DNA of 64,000 nucleotides. Origin: Numida meleagris. Lineage: Eukaryota; Chordata; Aves; Galliformes; Numididae. The position numbers and the translations under genes were made by a program. Of this stretch, positions 21,700 to 33,930 are shown one piece after another. The DNA lies in the NCBI RefSeq assembly GCF_002078875.1, contig NC_034414.1:28962450-29026449 (forward strand). Reading direction: 5' to 3'. Below the pieces are notes generated by a model. That model made no database searches and was not told the DNA's origin. It worked only from the letters and a program-made list of their open reading frames with translations. Position 1 is the stretch's first letter, and the number at the start of each line of letters is the position of its first letter.

Positions 21700-24600
21700 G
21701 GCTGCAGAGCTCTCCCCATCTACTCCTTTTAGCCTTCCAGGCTCTAGAGTCACATCATATCTTCCCCTGCTCCACTCAGAACATGTGTCTAGCAGATCTT
21801 TCTGCTTTGGTGAGAGGAGGGAGTATGTGAATCACATTTACAGCGTTTAGCCCTGGAATTCATAAAGGAAGGGCTAATTCCATTAAGGAAACCAGGGGCC
21901 TCCTAAGCCTCTTGCATTTTGTCTCTTTTTATTATTTTTTTCTCACTCGCTCTCTTTTAACAACAGTTGTGTGCTCATACTCCATGATGATGTGGCTTTA
22001 AGTGTGAGCTGTTGAGATTTGACAGTACATAGTCCCATTAGAAGGGGGCACATGGCCCTAAATGTTGTTTGCATCTGGCCTCCTTTGCAACTCTGCTTTG
22101 TTTCCTTCCTAGGTAACCAAAGGTGGGCCAGGACCTGAATCTCCCCGAACTTGATGGGAAAAGGAACTGTGCATCCAAGCTTCATGGCAGGCCCTTCTCC
22201 CTACTGTGCAACAAAAACCTGAGTCCCTTCTCAGTAAGTGGGGGTGTTGGGCATATGCCAGGATAGAGAATGTGAACAGGCAGGACCTCATAATTCCTTG
22301 GAGGGTGCCACCAGTAGATGCATGCCCTGAAGGACAGCAGCACTGAGCCCCATGGAGAGTTTATGGGAGAGTGGGTTTATGGAGGTGTCTGGGGTACAAA
22401 GGGCCTCCAATGCTCTGTAACACAGTGACATGTGTTGGCCCTAAGGCACTTACTGGTGCATGAGCCTATGTGTTGCCAGCAGCCATGCCGCAACAGAAAC
22501 TGGTAAAACTTTGGAGTAATGTGGTGAGTTCAGTCCTGCAACAGGGTTAGAAAGTCAGTCAGACAGGTAAGAAATAGGCTCAAAAATAATAAGGTAAGAG
22601 AAAAGGGAGACAGTCTTCTGCCTTCTCAAGATGCCTTTTGCTTTGGAAAGGGGGAATCAAGCCATTGAAAAAGAGCTTGAAGACTACTCCACATCCACAA
22701 TCTACAACCCTGGCATAGTTTCCCTGTGTCCTAAAGCAGAGGCAAAAATAGGAGGTGAATATATTCATTACCACAAACTGCATAGTGAAACCATCAGAAT
22801 GGGTGTACTAAAAAAAGAGATGAAACCTTTGCTTACGAATAGACCTAAAAGAACTGAATACATGTGTACAGAGGGATCATTTTCCACTACCTACAAGAGG
22901 AAAAATCTCCGGGGAAGTGGCTGATGCCAAATATTTTCTTATGCTTCATATGTCAGCAGGGTCTGGCAGAAGCCCTTAAAAAACAGAACACACATTTTGT
23001 GCAAATTGAGAATCACAGTTTCTGGTGATTTAGATTGCTTCACCAAACTTGAGACATTTCTCCAAAAATACAGCAGATGTTTGATGATGGACCAAGTTTT
23101 CAGCATTTACACAGATCAGATGATGTTAAGATCAGCAGAAAAAAAAAACACAGAATAACATGGTAAAGAACTTCAGAGCTGCCTGAGAAGAAACTAAGCT
23201 GGCTAGACAGACAAAAATGCTAATTTCTCACAGCAGCTATAAAACACTGGGGAGAGACATTGTCAGAGCCAGGTACACAGCAAGGTTACAGAGGAGCTGA
23301 GACGCATGCAGAAGCAGCGGGCACAAGGACTTGCTGAAACGAGAGCCCTAGGAAACATGTGTAACTTGGTTGTGTGACCTGCCAACCCCAGGGCACTGTT
23401 ATAAGACATCCAGCTGACTCTGACTACAAATGATAACAACTGCAGAAAATGAAAGAGGTCATTGAAGAGGGTGCAGCCCTATGGTATCTTAATGGCACAC
23501 ACGAGACAGGGTTGTCCCCAGAAGAGAACTGAGCTAATCCTCTTGCTATATAGTCAGAACTGGAGGACAGCAATTTCTGTGCAATGAATACTAACAAAAC
23601 CTGAGTGTCAGAGAGGAAGGATTTGGCATCTGTCCATGAATGTAAAAAGTTTCCTGTATTATTATTTAAGAGAACTGACCATAAGCCACTTGCTGCAGTT
23701 GCCAAAATGGCCTGGCAAACCCCCTCTCCTCACAAACACAAATAATTTTTTTTCACTTAGAAATTTATGATTTGCAGACTGGGAGGGATTTGGCAGGTTC
23801 AAACTTAATCCCTAGAGCATTTGATGAAAATACAATGATGCAAAGTCCAGAGCTAGATTTTGTAGGTGATGATTTGCTTAAAAATGGTGGGGATGACATC
23901 CAGCAGAAAGTACAGGAGACTATCACAGAACAGTCTCAGCTTTGTTACTGACTTCAGATAAAGTATGAATGTACAAAAAATGATATAACCTCTCTTGATT
24001 GTTATTTTCTATTTGAGTAAAGGTAACTTTACTATAAGGAACTAGAACTAAGAAGATGGCAGGGTACGTCAAGCTTCTCATTACTATATGTACTGTACCC
24101 GCCAAGGGAAACAAGCTCTGACAACATAGCAGGAATAAATAAATGCAAGAGGTCTGCAGTATAGTACAGATTTAGCTCTACTACCCGAGCTTCATTATTC
24201 CTCATCAAACGAGTAGGTAGGAAATAGTATCAAAAGAAGTTGGCAACTACTGAGAAAATGTGTGGAATTAGGCTGTTTTAGGTCTCTTATATCAAGGTGG
24301 AACCCATGAAGGAAGTGCGTCAACTACTGACATTCCATTTGATGGAAAAATAAAATAAAATTCTTTTAGTTCCTTTAGTCTCTTAGTTCCCTCCCATCTT
24401 CAGGAGTTCCCTTTAAGTCACGGGTGTTTGGAAGAAGAGCAGAGAAAGAGTTCAGGACACAGCAAACTCCTAACAAAATGACCTGCCACCCCTAACAACT
24501 GTAGCAGCGATTTTCCAGAGATGCAAGCGATACCGCCAGTTCCTCAAGATTCACCAAGCAGGGGGTCACATGTTATTGGTTGTAATTGTTTGCAGTCACA

Positions 24601-24839
24601 TATTAACACATCTCTGAATTTTGATTTAAAAAACTTGGTGGTTGGAGGACCTCTGGCATTAACAACTGCCCTTTCCAGTTTGTGAATCTGAATCAGGTGC
24701 TGCAAAGCCCTCATTTTACTGCGAACAGCTGGATGAAACCAAATGCATAACAAAGCAAATCTTTCACAAGCAGCTTAAGCAGTGGATGCACAATGAGGAC
24801 AATTGCATTTCAGTCCAGATGTAGTTGCACTTAAGCCAC
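21700..24839. other. Unique non-coding sequence
   Basis: No repeat family or exon is recognised. A plus-strand open frame of 97 codons at 22631-22924 is Lys/Glu-rich without a recognised domain. A donor-like ACAG/GTAAGA is present near 22565-22573. Confidence 0.4.
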
Positions 24840-24905
24840 AGGGAAGTAATTCATTTACATGCAAACTTCTAAGTACTTTGGGATGAAAATACTATACAGA
24901 ATCAG
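24840..24905 (+). repeat. Possible 3' tail of a MIR-like SINE
   Basis: The sequence 'taagtactttgggatgaaaa' followed by 'tactatacag' resembles the 3' end of sauropsid MIR-type elements, whose consensus is roughly 'aagtgctttgagat...gatgaaaggcgctatata'. Only this tail is convincing. Confidence 0.35.
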
Positions 24906-26189
24906 TTTAATACACTCTACTTACGTGACAAACTCCCATTTTGTATTATTGTTTTCCTAGTTTTGCTGTGCCAATCATACTGCAATCCCTTGTCTTCATT
25001 CTGATCGTGCTGGAACAGCAGGCAGATACTTTCAAAAAAGCCAGCAGAATTAAAAACTTGCAATGGAAATTGTTCCTATGCGTGCAGCCTGCCCATGCTC
25101 AGAAACTGTTAATGTTCCATTTCTCTATGCTTGGCTAACAAGTGGCTGCCAATATTCTCATGGCCTTAATGTGGCTTTGTGTATTCAGTGTACTTTACTC
25201 ATTAGGTAGCATGTCCTAGGCACTGTTTTGTGGTGCACGAGCATCTCTTTCAGGGTCCCTCCTGCCTTCGCTTTCTACCATGATGCTTTCCTGCCTCAGC
25301 AGAAACAACAAACCTACACACCAACAATTGCAAATTCTTCCTGATTTGAAAAGTCTTCTGGTACAATTTGGTAACTTGCTCTATCCCTTTTTGCTGAACC
25401 CTGCACAAATGTCTGAAGTGACTGTGTTACCTACTAGTTAAACAAGGAAATTAGAAGCCCTGGACCACCTTTGGTTGTGTACAATACTACTGAAACTAGA
25501 TCTCACATGATGTCTAAATTAAGTATGTGTTGACTGCCTAAGGCAGCTTCACCCCAAATCGAATGCCATTGTGTCATGCAATGGCTGCACAGCCTCCCAT
25601 CTTTTGTTTCCTCATCTCTAACACTCATCCATCCAAAGGATGTACTGAAAGTTCACTGGCATTTCAGAAGACTTTTGAGATTCTTGGAAGAACAATCTAG
25701 TATGAACAGAAGGCAGCTGATACTATTTCTTCCTTTTTTAGTGACGTCCCTCTGCTGTTGATATTGGGCTCTCACATTCCTGAGCTAAGCTTGCTTGAGG
25801 GATTTGATTTTGGTTGGGCTTAAAATCTGTTTTCTTCCTCAGAGAGGATGCTGGAATACACCTTTTAGTACAGTAAATCTCAAATGCTCGGGAACCTTGC
25901 ATTCAAGGTCCCTGCAAACTGCCTTCATCTGACCTTCATGTTCATCTTTCTTAATATACTCAAACAAGGAAAGCTCGAACAGTTCAATGCAAGCATGTTC
26001 TGCACACCCTGTAGCCTTGTGCAATTTGAACAAATGATTTAGCATAGATTAGAAGGTTTGGTTTATGGCTAAAAATCTGCAATTAGATACCCATGTGATT
26101 CCAGTTTTTGACAGGGAGATATAGTCCCAAATTTGAATATAGATTTCCACTTCAGGACCAGAGCTGTATGTCTACACACCTTCTAGAGG
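24906..26189. other. Unique non-coding sequence
   Basis: No repeat family, exon or RNA gene is recognised; only short unrelated open frames. Confidence 0.4.
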
Positions 26190-26325
26190 CCTTGTAAATA
26201 CAATCTCCTCTTTGTTTCTCCACCTATAAAACTGGGATAGTAATAAACGTGTTTAGAGAAGTTCACTTCTAGAAGTTTTTACAAAGGTTAAATGTTGCTT
26301 GTTTCAATCTTGTTCCATTATGAAG
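26190..26325 (+). repeat. MIR-like SINE relic
   Basis: The block 'tttctccacctataaaactg' followed by 'ggatagtaataaacgtg' corresponds to the MIR 'cagtttccccatctgtaaaatggggataataat' region, then a less clear tail with 'acaaaggttaaatg', the counterpart of 'gaggattaaatg'. Confidence 0.55.
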
Positions 26326-28915
26326 TAGTCCTGTAATGCTTCCATCCTCTGTTAAAGAGAGTTCTTCTCTTGCAGACTTTATGTTACTTAATTAAATTGT
26401 ACCGGGTTGTTTCACGAGCTGGCCTCTCTTTTGGCTTTTTGCAGTTACAGAGTGATGGAAGAAGGGTGTTTAGAGAGCAAGTAACAGTTTTGCAAGTAAA
26501 AGAAAGAGAATTACTGACAAAATGTTTCAGGCGATGTTTCCATATATAACTCTTCCTGGCTGTGCTCTCTAAGCAGCTCTGTCTGCAATAGCCCTTCTTT
26601 CATGTTGTGTCTTTGACAGAACAACTCCCATTCAAAAAGCATCAGCAAACTCTAGAAGCACACCCACATGTTAGGTGCTCAAGCACATTCCCTGTAGCTC
26701 TTGGACTTCCCCCTCTGCAGCGAGGATCAACTTGGTGATACCACTGTGAATGGATGAGTGGGAGAAAGACATTATCAGTAACAGTGGGTAAAGCAAATGA
26801 CCGTTTGCATTAAGATGGTGTCTGGCCTAGTCCATGGCTTTCCATGAGGATATCGGTGCTAAAGCATCTTCTGGGCAGGGCAGAGACTTCAACTGAACTG
26901 AAATAATCCTTGGGGATCCAGGATGAGGGCACCAGAAGAGCTCTGTACACACGGGGCAGCGGAGGGGCCCCGCTGGCTGCAGCAACAGAACCGGGGCCTA
27001 TGGGAGGCCTCAGCGCAGGAGAAATCACACCTGTCTCTCCTATGGTTGTGTAGAGCTCGGCTGGGGAAGTGGGCTCGTTACACTGGCTCTGCCGTCAGCT
27101 GGTCTGTTTGGAAGTCATGCTTGGGCTGCTCTGAGACACGGCAGTTCCCTTCAACACGCACAGTCACACATAGCTAATGGAACCACGATTATTACAGCAA
27201 TTTAGGAAAAAAAAGGAAAGCATGTATTGCCAGGTTGGATAAAACGTAGGGCTTGACGTGGGCAGAGCTCCTGCCAGCTGAAGTGTTTGCACCTGGTCTT
27301 ACTGGAAATCCATGGGGCAGAAGATTCTTGCTGAAGTATTTGTGTTGCCATCAGCATGGCAGCAACTCGCCCGCACGTACTCAGACACCCAGGAGGCCAG
27401 GGCCCAGGGCTCTTCGAGGAGGTCAGTTTTTATATAGTAAAGCAAACAGTTTAGCTAATCAAGGATATTTTTTCTTTTCTTTTCTGAGGCTCTTGGCATC
27501 CAGCCCTGTTACTTGCAATCTTTAATTTGTACTGTGGCTTCCTTTTCCCTGCTGCCTTCTCACTCACTCCAATTTTCCCACACACTTGTTTCCTAACTCT
27601 ACCTCCTATGGAGGTCGTCATTTATTTCAGACCCAAATTTATCTCAGTCCTACACAACGCTGCTGTTACCTCACCATTTATTCCTGTAAAAGACTGTCAC
27701 TGGATATTCATGAGATTGACAAGTTTATGAGAAAACAATGGAGCCATTTTTTCTAAGATAGAAAATAGTTGATGGTTACAAAGGTAGTTGTAACTTTATT
27801 CATACACACTTGTATAAATTGATTGTATATCAGCTTGGACCTTCTTTTTGGTTATATACCTGTCTGAATGTCTACACTGGGTTTTCAGTTGTTTTTTTTT
27901 TTTAAGGGATCTGTGTGTGTCTGTGGTAGGGATGGGCTGCAAGCTGTACACCTCACTTACAACATGGCCATGGAAAAGCCTGTTACCATAAAGCTTCCAC
28001 AATAAGGTAGAAGATTCTGATGTCACATTTTGGCAGATTCTTCCACAAACTTTCCTACAGCTAAAAAAATGCCCATATGAACAAGGAAGAAATAAAGCTC
28101 TTTTTCTGGTTACCACAGCTACACAGCCGCGCAGCATTTGCCCACATTGCAGAGACTGGCTTGGTTGAGAGCTGATAATGAGATGCACAGGAACATGGGT
28201 CAGAAGCGACCCACCTGATCACCAGGTTCTGTCCCAGAAAATCACCTTTTAACAGCCTTTTCTAAAAAGCTACACAGAATCCAAAACATTCCTTCAGTCT
28301 GTCTGCACCCTAAAGGCTGCAAAACACCACGATCTTGTAACAAAAGCACAGCCTGTGAGGCAGGTGTAGATTCACCTGATTTCACGTTGCTTATGGTAAA
28401 TATTTGTTCTTCTCCTTCCCTGTAGTTATTCCCAAACTGTTGTGCCTCTGAATGCAGCCCAACTTGGCACGGCAGCACTTTTCAAGCTGTGAAGCAAGGT
28501 GAGAGCAGCTAATGAAGCCTGACACACATTCCACGTATTTTCTCTCTAACTATTCCTCACAGCCACTTACATGAAAGCACCCAATGGTTTTAATGAACTG
28601 AAGTGAAGCAGGGGCTAAAAATGCTGGGAGGCAGTGGGTAGCATGCAGTGTGCAGTGTCTGGCCCATGTGCATGCCTTCTGCAGGATATTCGGTCACGGC
28701 CCAGGTCCCACAGGCAGCGTATGATGGCTGTTATTGTTCTCTGGCAGAGAAGTCCCTCTGACTGAATGCAGCCACACACTGGAAAGCTGATCCAAGATGC
28801 ACACTGTATTTGCTCTGTGAGGCAGTTGGGCCAGTACTTTTCATTAATTTCAGAATCCACCACTGACGAAAACACAGCTCTTTATAAGGTGGGACGTGTT
28901 TTAAAAGAAAAGTTG
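26326..28915. other. Unique non-coding sequence
   Basis: No repeat family or exon is recognised. A GC-richer patch spans about 26820-27180 and again about 27250-27420. A TTTTC triplicate lies near 27470-27485 and a T12 run at 27892-27903. Confidence 0.4.
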
Positions 28916-28998
28916 GGGCAGATTCAACTGGTATAAAGCTGCATAGCTCTATTAAAGACCAGGGGGTGTTGCTGATTTATACCAGCTGAGAAGTTGGC
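28916..28998. repeat. Old palindromic amniote-type repeat
   Basis: The left arm (about 28918-28945, with 'aactggtataaagctgc') is an imperfect reverse complement of the right arm (28971-28998, with 'gctgatttataccagctgag'). Dispersed palindromic elements built around a 'gatttacaccagctgaggat' motif are known to me from reptile and bird genomes. This looks like a diverged copy. I recall the motif but not the family name, so it is left unnamed. Confidence 0.5.
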
Positions 28999-29831
28999 TA
29001 ATATTCTTTTGGAGCCATCACCTCTCCCATTTGCAATTGCCAGCTGAAAAGCTGGGAAATGCAAGGAGAAATGAAAAATGGAGCACATTTATGTGAAAAA
29101 GCTTCGATGCAAAACAAATGTCTGCTCACTGCACATAAGCTGAAATAATACAGCCGTTATTGGAACTGTGCTACAATAAAATAAGCTGGATGAGTCAACC
29201 AGCAATGCATCTAATCTCCACTGGCTGCCTTTCCGGTCCCCAAGCTCCCCAACTATTTTTATCACTTCTTTTTTTTAATATACTTTTTGGTTTACAAGCA
29301 ATAAATCTACAGATTTTGGGTCCCCTGTGTGCACTCTTGCCAGCAGGCTGCTCAGCAATCAGGACGTTACCCAGACCACTATGCCTATTAGGCCATGGAA
29401 CACAGAGGCTAGGAATCAAATTTGAGAGACACTGTGCCCAGAGAGCAGGGCAGTGCTACTGATAATGCGAGGCATGGCAGACCCTTCTGCATTGAGGGCA
29501 ATACTCAGCATGCAAGTCAGCATGCTGTGCTCTCCAGGTGGCCCGGCCGTGCCACTTCAGCTTGTGAGAGTATGGCAAAACATGCTCTACTGACAGACAT
29601 GTAGCAGTGCGAATGCCTGAGTGGCTCTGAGATGAGCTTGTTTCCAAACCTGCAGGAATACAGCTTTGGTACAGCACTCTAGCCAAACCTCATGACACGG
29701 TGTAGGGCACATCCAGACAGAATAACATGATGTGCTCAGTGGTCCTGCTGTGAACTGTAGAAGAGCTAACACTAAAATGGCACTGACAGTCAGAGCCTGC
29801 TTCTGTGCCTGTACAAAAACAATGTCATTCC

Positions 29832-29851
29832 TTTTTTTTTTTTTTTTTTCT
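29832..29851. repeat. T20 homopolymer
   Basis: An uninterrupted run of 20 T. No LINE or SINE body is visible directly beside it, so it is not clearly a retroposon tail. Confidence 0.9.
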
Positions 29852-32694
29852 GTTTGGGGAGATTTTTAGTTAAGCTAAATGTGTCTGGTCCATCTTAGGA
29901 TGCTAACCATGACAGGGTATAATTTAATTTCAGAATCACTGGGCAGGTGACGGGAAACACTTTGATGATGCCAAGTTTTAGTGTTGTTTGCTGGCTCGGT
30001 GCAGTAGCACTCTCTTGAGAAAAGTGTGCGTGCAATTTTGGAATCGCAATGTTCCTGCTTCATTTTTCTCTGTTAACCAAATTAAGATCTTAGCAATTAG
30101 GCTTTTATTTTTCTAATTTTTCTCTCCTCTCTTTAGTGATTTTATTACAAACACATCCAACTAGTCACCTCGAGCTCATACATGCTGGGAAACATCTGTT
30201 AATTGAATATTAAGATAGCCTGAGTTTTATAATGGAAAGAAACTACTGGGATATTATGCTAGCATACAGCATTCTCTTTCATTCCAAGAGTACGTGCTTC
30301 AGGGAGCAAGGGAGAGGAGTGTTTGAATTTAATTTCAGACATTCACTTTTTAGGTGCCCCCAAGGGACATACCCATTTCCTATATAAGGTTTGGTCTGTT
30401 TGCAATTAAGCTCTCTTCTTTGCATATTTCCGGACAGATTAAAAATAGCAAAATCAGCTTATTCTTGGACTTTTGGAGATAAACAAAGCATTGCTTCCAG
30501 GGGTTTAAAAACACTGATCAGGTTTACAGATCTTGAAGGCAGAATTTGTCCATGACTTTTTTACGCTGGATAAACAACAATTTCCAAAGATAACAGAAAA
30601 GGTAGCAACACATTTCTAGAACTGGAGACCTTTTAAACTAACTTTTGCAGCCTTCATTTTTATGTAAAATTTATGTTGAGAAGAAGTTGAATACATTTTT
30701 TATGCAGAAAGCTCAAGACCCATTCAGTCTGCCTCTACCACTCTCCCAACCAATGGATCAATTCCAGAACTGAGAGGCTTGCTGAGCTCCCATTACAGTT
30801 CTTCTCTTATTCTTTTTCTATTAGGATTACTATCATCAATCCATTTAATCCAAAATGTAAAGCTGCTTTTTGTGATGCAGCCATCCATTCTCAAGGATCT
30901 TGACAGAAACAACTCATTTATAATGGTGCCTAAATTGTTATCAGATGGGAACAATTCCCATGCACCCCTAGCACCTTGAGGTTGGATACATGATAATGAT
31001 CTATACCTGATCATTTCTTCCTTGCTGTTCAGCTCTCTGCTTATTTGGAGAAATTACCTAGAAAAAAGAGGAGTCATCTTCCAAAGGAGATTTGATGAAT
31101 ATGCTGCAAATTTAAGTCTCCTGAAAATGTTTTTGCTGTTTTCAGTTATCTTTTGCAGATTCCTCAGCAGTCAAAGCACCCTGATGGATCCACAGACAAT
31201 GGAATTAAAGCCACTGATATAATGGTTTTAATGTTAGTTATTCACACTCTTCAGTGCCTGTTAGGCATTTGCTTTCAGAGTACTTCATTCCCCCATCAAA
31301 AATGTTGATGGATATTGAAACTGATGATTCAGGAGGGAGAAAAGATTACAGCACTTCAGTAACCAAGCAAACAAATGGACACATTTATTGTTCAGAAGTA
31401 CATTCCTTGGAAGATTTACAGGGCCATTAGTAGAGGATAGGAAAAAAGTACAGTTGAACAAGAAACAAACAAAGTGGCCTAAACCACCAGGCTGTGCTTT
31501 GTTTCCCATCTCAGAGCAGCATAACAGCATGGTGGAAAGGCCAGCGGCCCATGCCATATCTCCTAGGAAGGCAGGAAGATCCCTCCAGATCAGACTTGGT
31601 TCCTAGGGCTGTATCTCAGCCTAGGAGCAGCACTCAATGCCATAATCCTGATGGACACAAGCAGTTTTGAAGAATTCAATAGGACTGTTCAGTATGGCTA
31701 TTTATAAGAGCTGGTCTTGCAGAACTAGCCCTTGTTTTGGTAAAGAGAAGTAAGAGAAACAAGTCTTAATGTTCTAGCAATACATACACTTCTCCTGAGG
31801 TCCTAACAAAGACTCCAGTGTGTCACACAGACAAGAGGCATAAACAGAACTTAGAAAACAATAAGGAGTTTTGTAAAAGCAGGACAAATTGTGTGAAGAT
31901 TGTTTTAAACATTCCTGGAAAGAAAAGTGCCACTGATGCTCTTTGGCTGTCAGCAACGTTAAAGACATGGGCTTCTTTTTGCCACCACGGCCTCTAAAGT
32001 GTCAACCTTCTGAGCTCCAAAATGTGCTCCTGCACATTTCCAGAACATTTGTTGAAAACAAAAATCCTAAACAAGGAATAACCTTCTGTCCATCAAGCAA
32101 GATTTCACAACAATTACTGTACCAGGCACTGAGAACTCTGCCTGCCTGGCCCACAGCCACACCACAGGCAGCAAACTTTCTCTCACAAACTAATTAGGAT
32201 CAGGTCAGGTATGTGACTGAGAGAACTCAAAGGAGGTGGAGGGTGAAGCAGGAAGCGGTGCTGATGATTCAACCGGGGATCATCTTGAAGATATTTCTTA
32301 AGCTGACTTTTTTTTTCAGAAATAAGTTTCGGATGTGAAAGGAAAGTGATCTTATTTCTAAGAAAACAGAAAGGGACAACTTGCTGGTAGAAAAAGGAAA
32401 GTGGGAAGGACACTGTGTAGGTAGTAGAGAGAGAAACCTCGATTCATTCATCATAGATTTTAGGATGACATTTTATAGTCTCTAGAGATAGAGTGGGACA
32501 GGTGACAAGAAGGCAGAAACAGTTTTCAAGGCAGTGTCTCCTTCTAGTAAGAAACTAGAGCTGCAAGGGAAATATTTCAGAGGATCAGGTATATCTCATT
32601 CCACCTCTAGGTCTTTAAGATATATCAGAATGAATGTGTAGAATCTTATATTATGGCTTTTGCTAGGAGAGTACCGTACAGTACCACAAAATGC
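29852..32694. other. Unique AT-rich non-coding sequence
   Basis: No repeat family or exon is recognised. AT-rich homeodomain-type cores (taattg, attaa) are frequent around 30070-30260, but that is expected from composition. Open frames are short. Confidence 0.4.
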
Positions 32695-32862
32695 ATAACC
32701 CAGAGAGGTTGTGCAATCTCCATCCTTGGATGTTTTCATGGCTTGGCTAGACAAAGTCACAGCTGACCTGTTCAAGTGCTGGCAACAGTTCTGCTTTGAG
32801 CAGAACGATGGGCTAGTGATCTCCAGAGGTCCCTTCTAACCAGCATTTCTGTGATACCTTGA
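32695..32862 (+). repeat. CR1 LINE 3' fragment
   Basis: The order 'cccagagaggttgtgcaatc', 'ccatccttggatgttttca', 'gctttgagcag' and 'ggtcccttctaaccagcatt' followed by 'tctgtgat' is the standard CR1 3' untranslated end. Only about 165 bp are present, truncated at the 5' side. Divergence is moderate. Confidence 0.85.
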
Positions 32863-33504
32863 GTCTCATAGGGATTCCAGAGTTGAGCCAACAAGCATTG
32901 TTTCAGACAGATTCTGCAGAACAAAAGCCCATGGATGGTAACATCTACACAAACCACTCCAACCATTCCAGAGTAGATATCCAGGTAACCAGGTAGATAT
33001 CACCGTCCATAGGCTTTCACCCTACAGAGTCCTTTGTGTAATGCTTCCTCTTGATCAGAGACTGAATGGCAGCAATATTACAAAATACTGCTTAGGAAGA
33101 GGCAATACTTCTGGAACAGTGATGCTGCTCGATTCCCTTCTGCAATCAAGGCTTCAGCAAAGTAAATGTTAGGTTCCTGCAGTGCTCTTGTGACAGTTTT
33201 ATAGCAGCTGTGAAAGCAACAGTGCTATTGTGCATTACTGGCATACTGAGGTGTTGCCCAGAGAGGGCAGACTTATGGCTGAGTTCCAGGCTGCCATATA
33301 CCTTAACTTTTTATTTTGTGGTCTTAAGTCAATTATATCTATCTGCTTCCCACATCAAATGGAACAGCAGAGACTGAGTTCTAACTAATAGTTCAGTGGG
33401 GACAATTCTATCCAGGCTAAAAGAGCAGAAATATGCACAGAAGTGACAATTCCTTCCACAATACTGCCGCTTGTACCTTACACCACACTCCATTCAGCCG
33501 CCAG
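32863..33504. other. Unique spacer between two CR1 fragments
   Basis: No repeat family, exon or RNA gene is recognised in this interval. Confidence 0.4.
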
Positions 33505-33930
33505 TCTTGGGACTGTTAGTCTTCAACATCTTTATCAGTGGCCTAGACAGTGGGATCCAGTGCACCCTCAGCAAGTTTGCTGATGACGCTGGGCTGAGTG
33601 GTGCAGTTGATAGAAAGAAGGAACACCCTTCAGAGGAACCTGGACAGGCTTGAAAAGTGGGCCCACAAGAAAATAATGAGGTTCAACAAAGCGAAGTGCA
33701 GGGTATTGCACTTGGGTCAGGGCAATCCCAGATATGTGTACAGACTGGGAGAAGAACTCATTGAGAGCAGTCCTGCAGAGACAGACTTGGGGGTCCTCGT
33801 GGATGGAAAGCTGGACATGAGCCAGTAGATGGCAACACTGCCCACAGCAGGGGGTTCGAACTGGATAATCTTTAGGGTCCCTTCCAACCTAAACTATTCT
33901 ACAATTCTGTGATGATTCTATGATTTTGCT
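33505..33930 (+). mobile_element. CR1 LINE fragment with reverse-transcriptase remnant
   Basis: This is a 5'-truncated CR1 non-LTR retrotransposon. The translated part begins near 'TTGGGACTGTTAGTCTTCAA' and carries the reverse-transcriptase catalytic box Phe-Ala-Asp-Asp at 33576-33587, followed by a hydrophobic/basic segment and a 'CRVLHLG' motif typical of CR1 ORF2. A frameshift separates the FADD frame (ending at 33653) from the 'CRVLHLG' frame (33598-33828), so the copy is dead. After about 33828 an internal deletion joins the coding part to the CR1 3' end ('gggtcccttccaacctaaac'), which ends in an ATTCTATGAT-type repeat. Confidence 0.9.

Noticed and set aside
33840..33860. 'gggggttcgaactgg', resembling a tRNA T-arm
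   Set aside because: It lies inside the CR1 3' region; no acceptor stem, D-arm or anticodon arm can be built around it.
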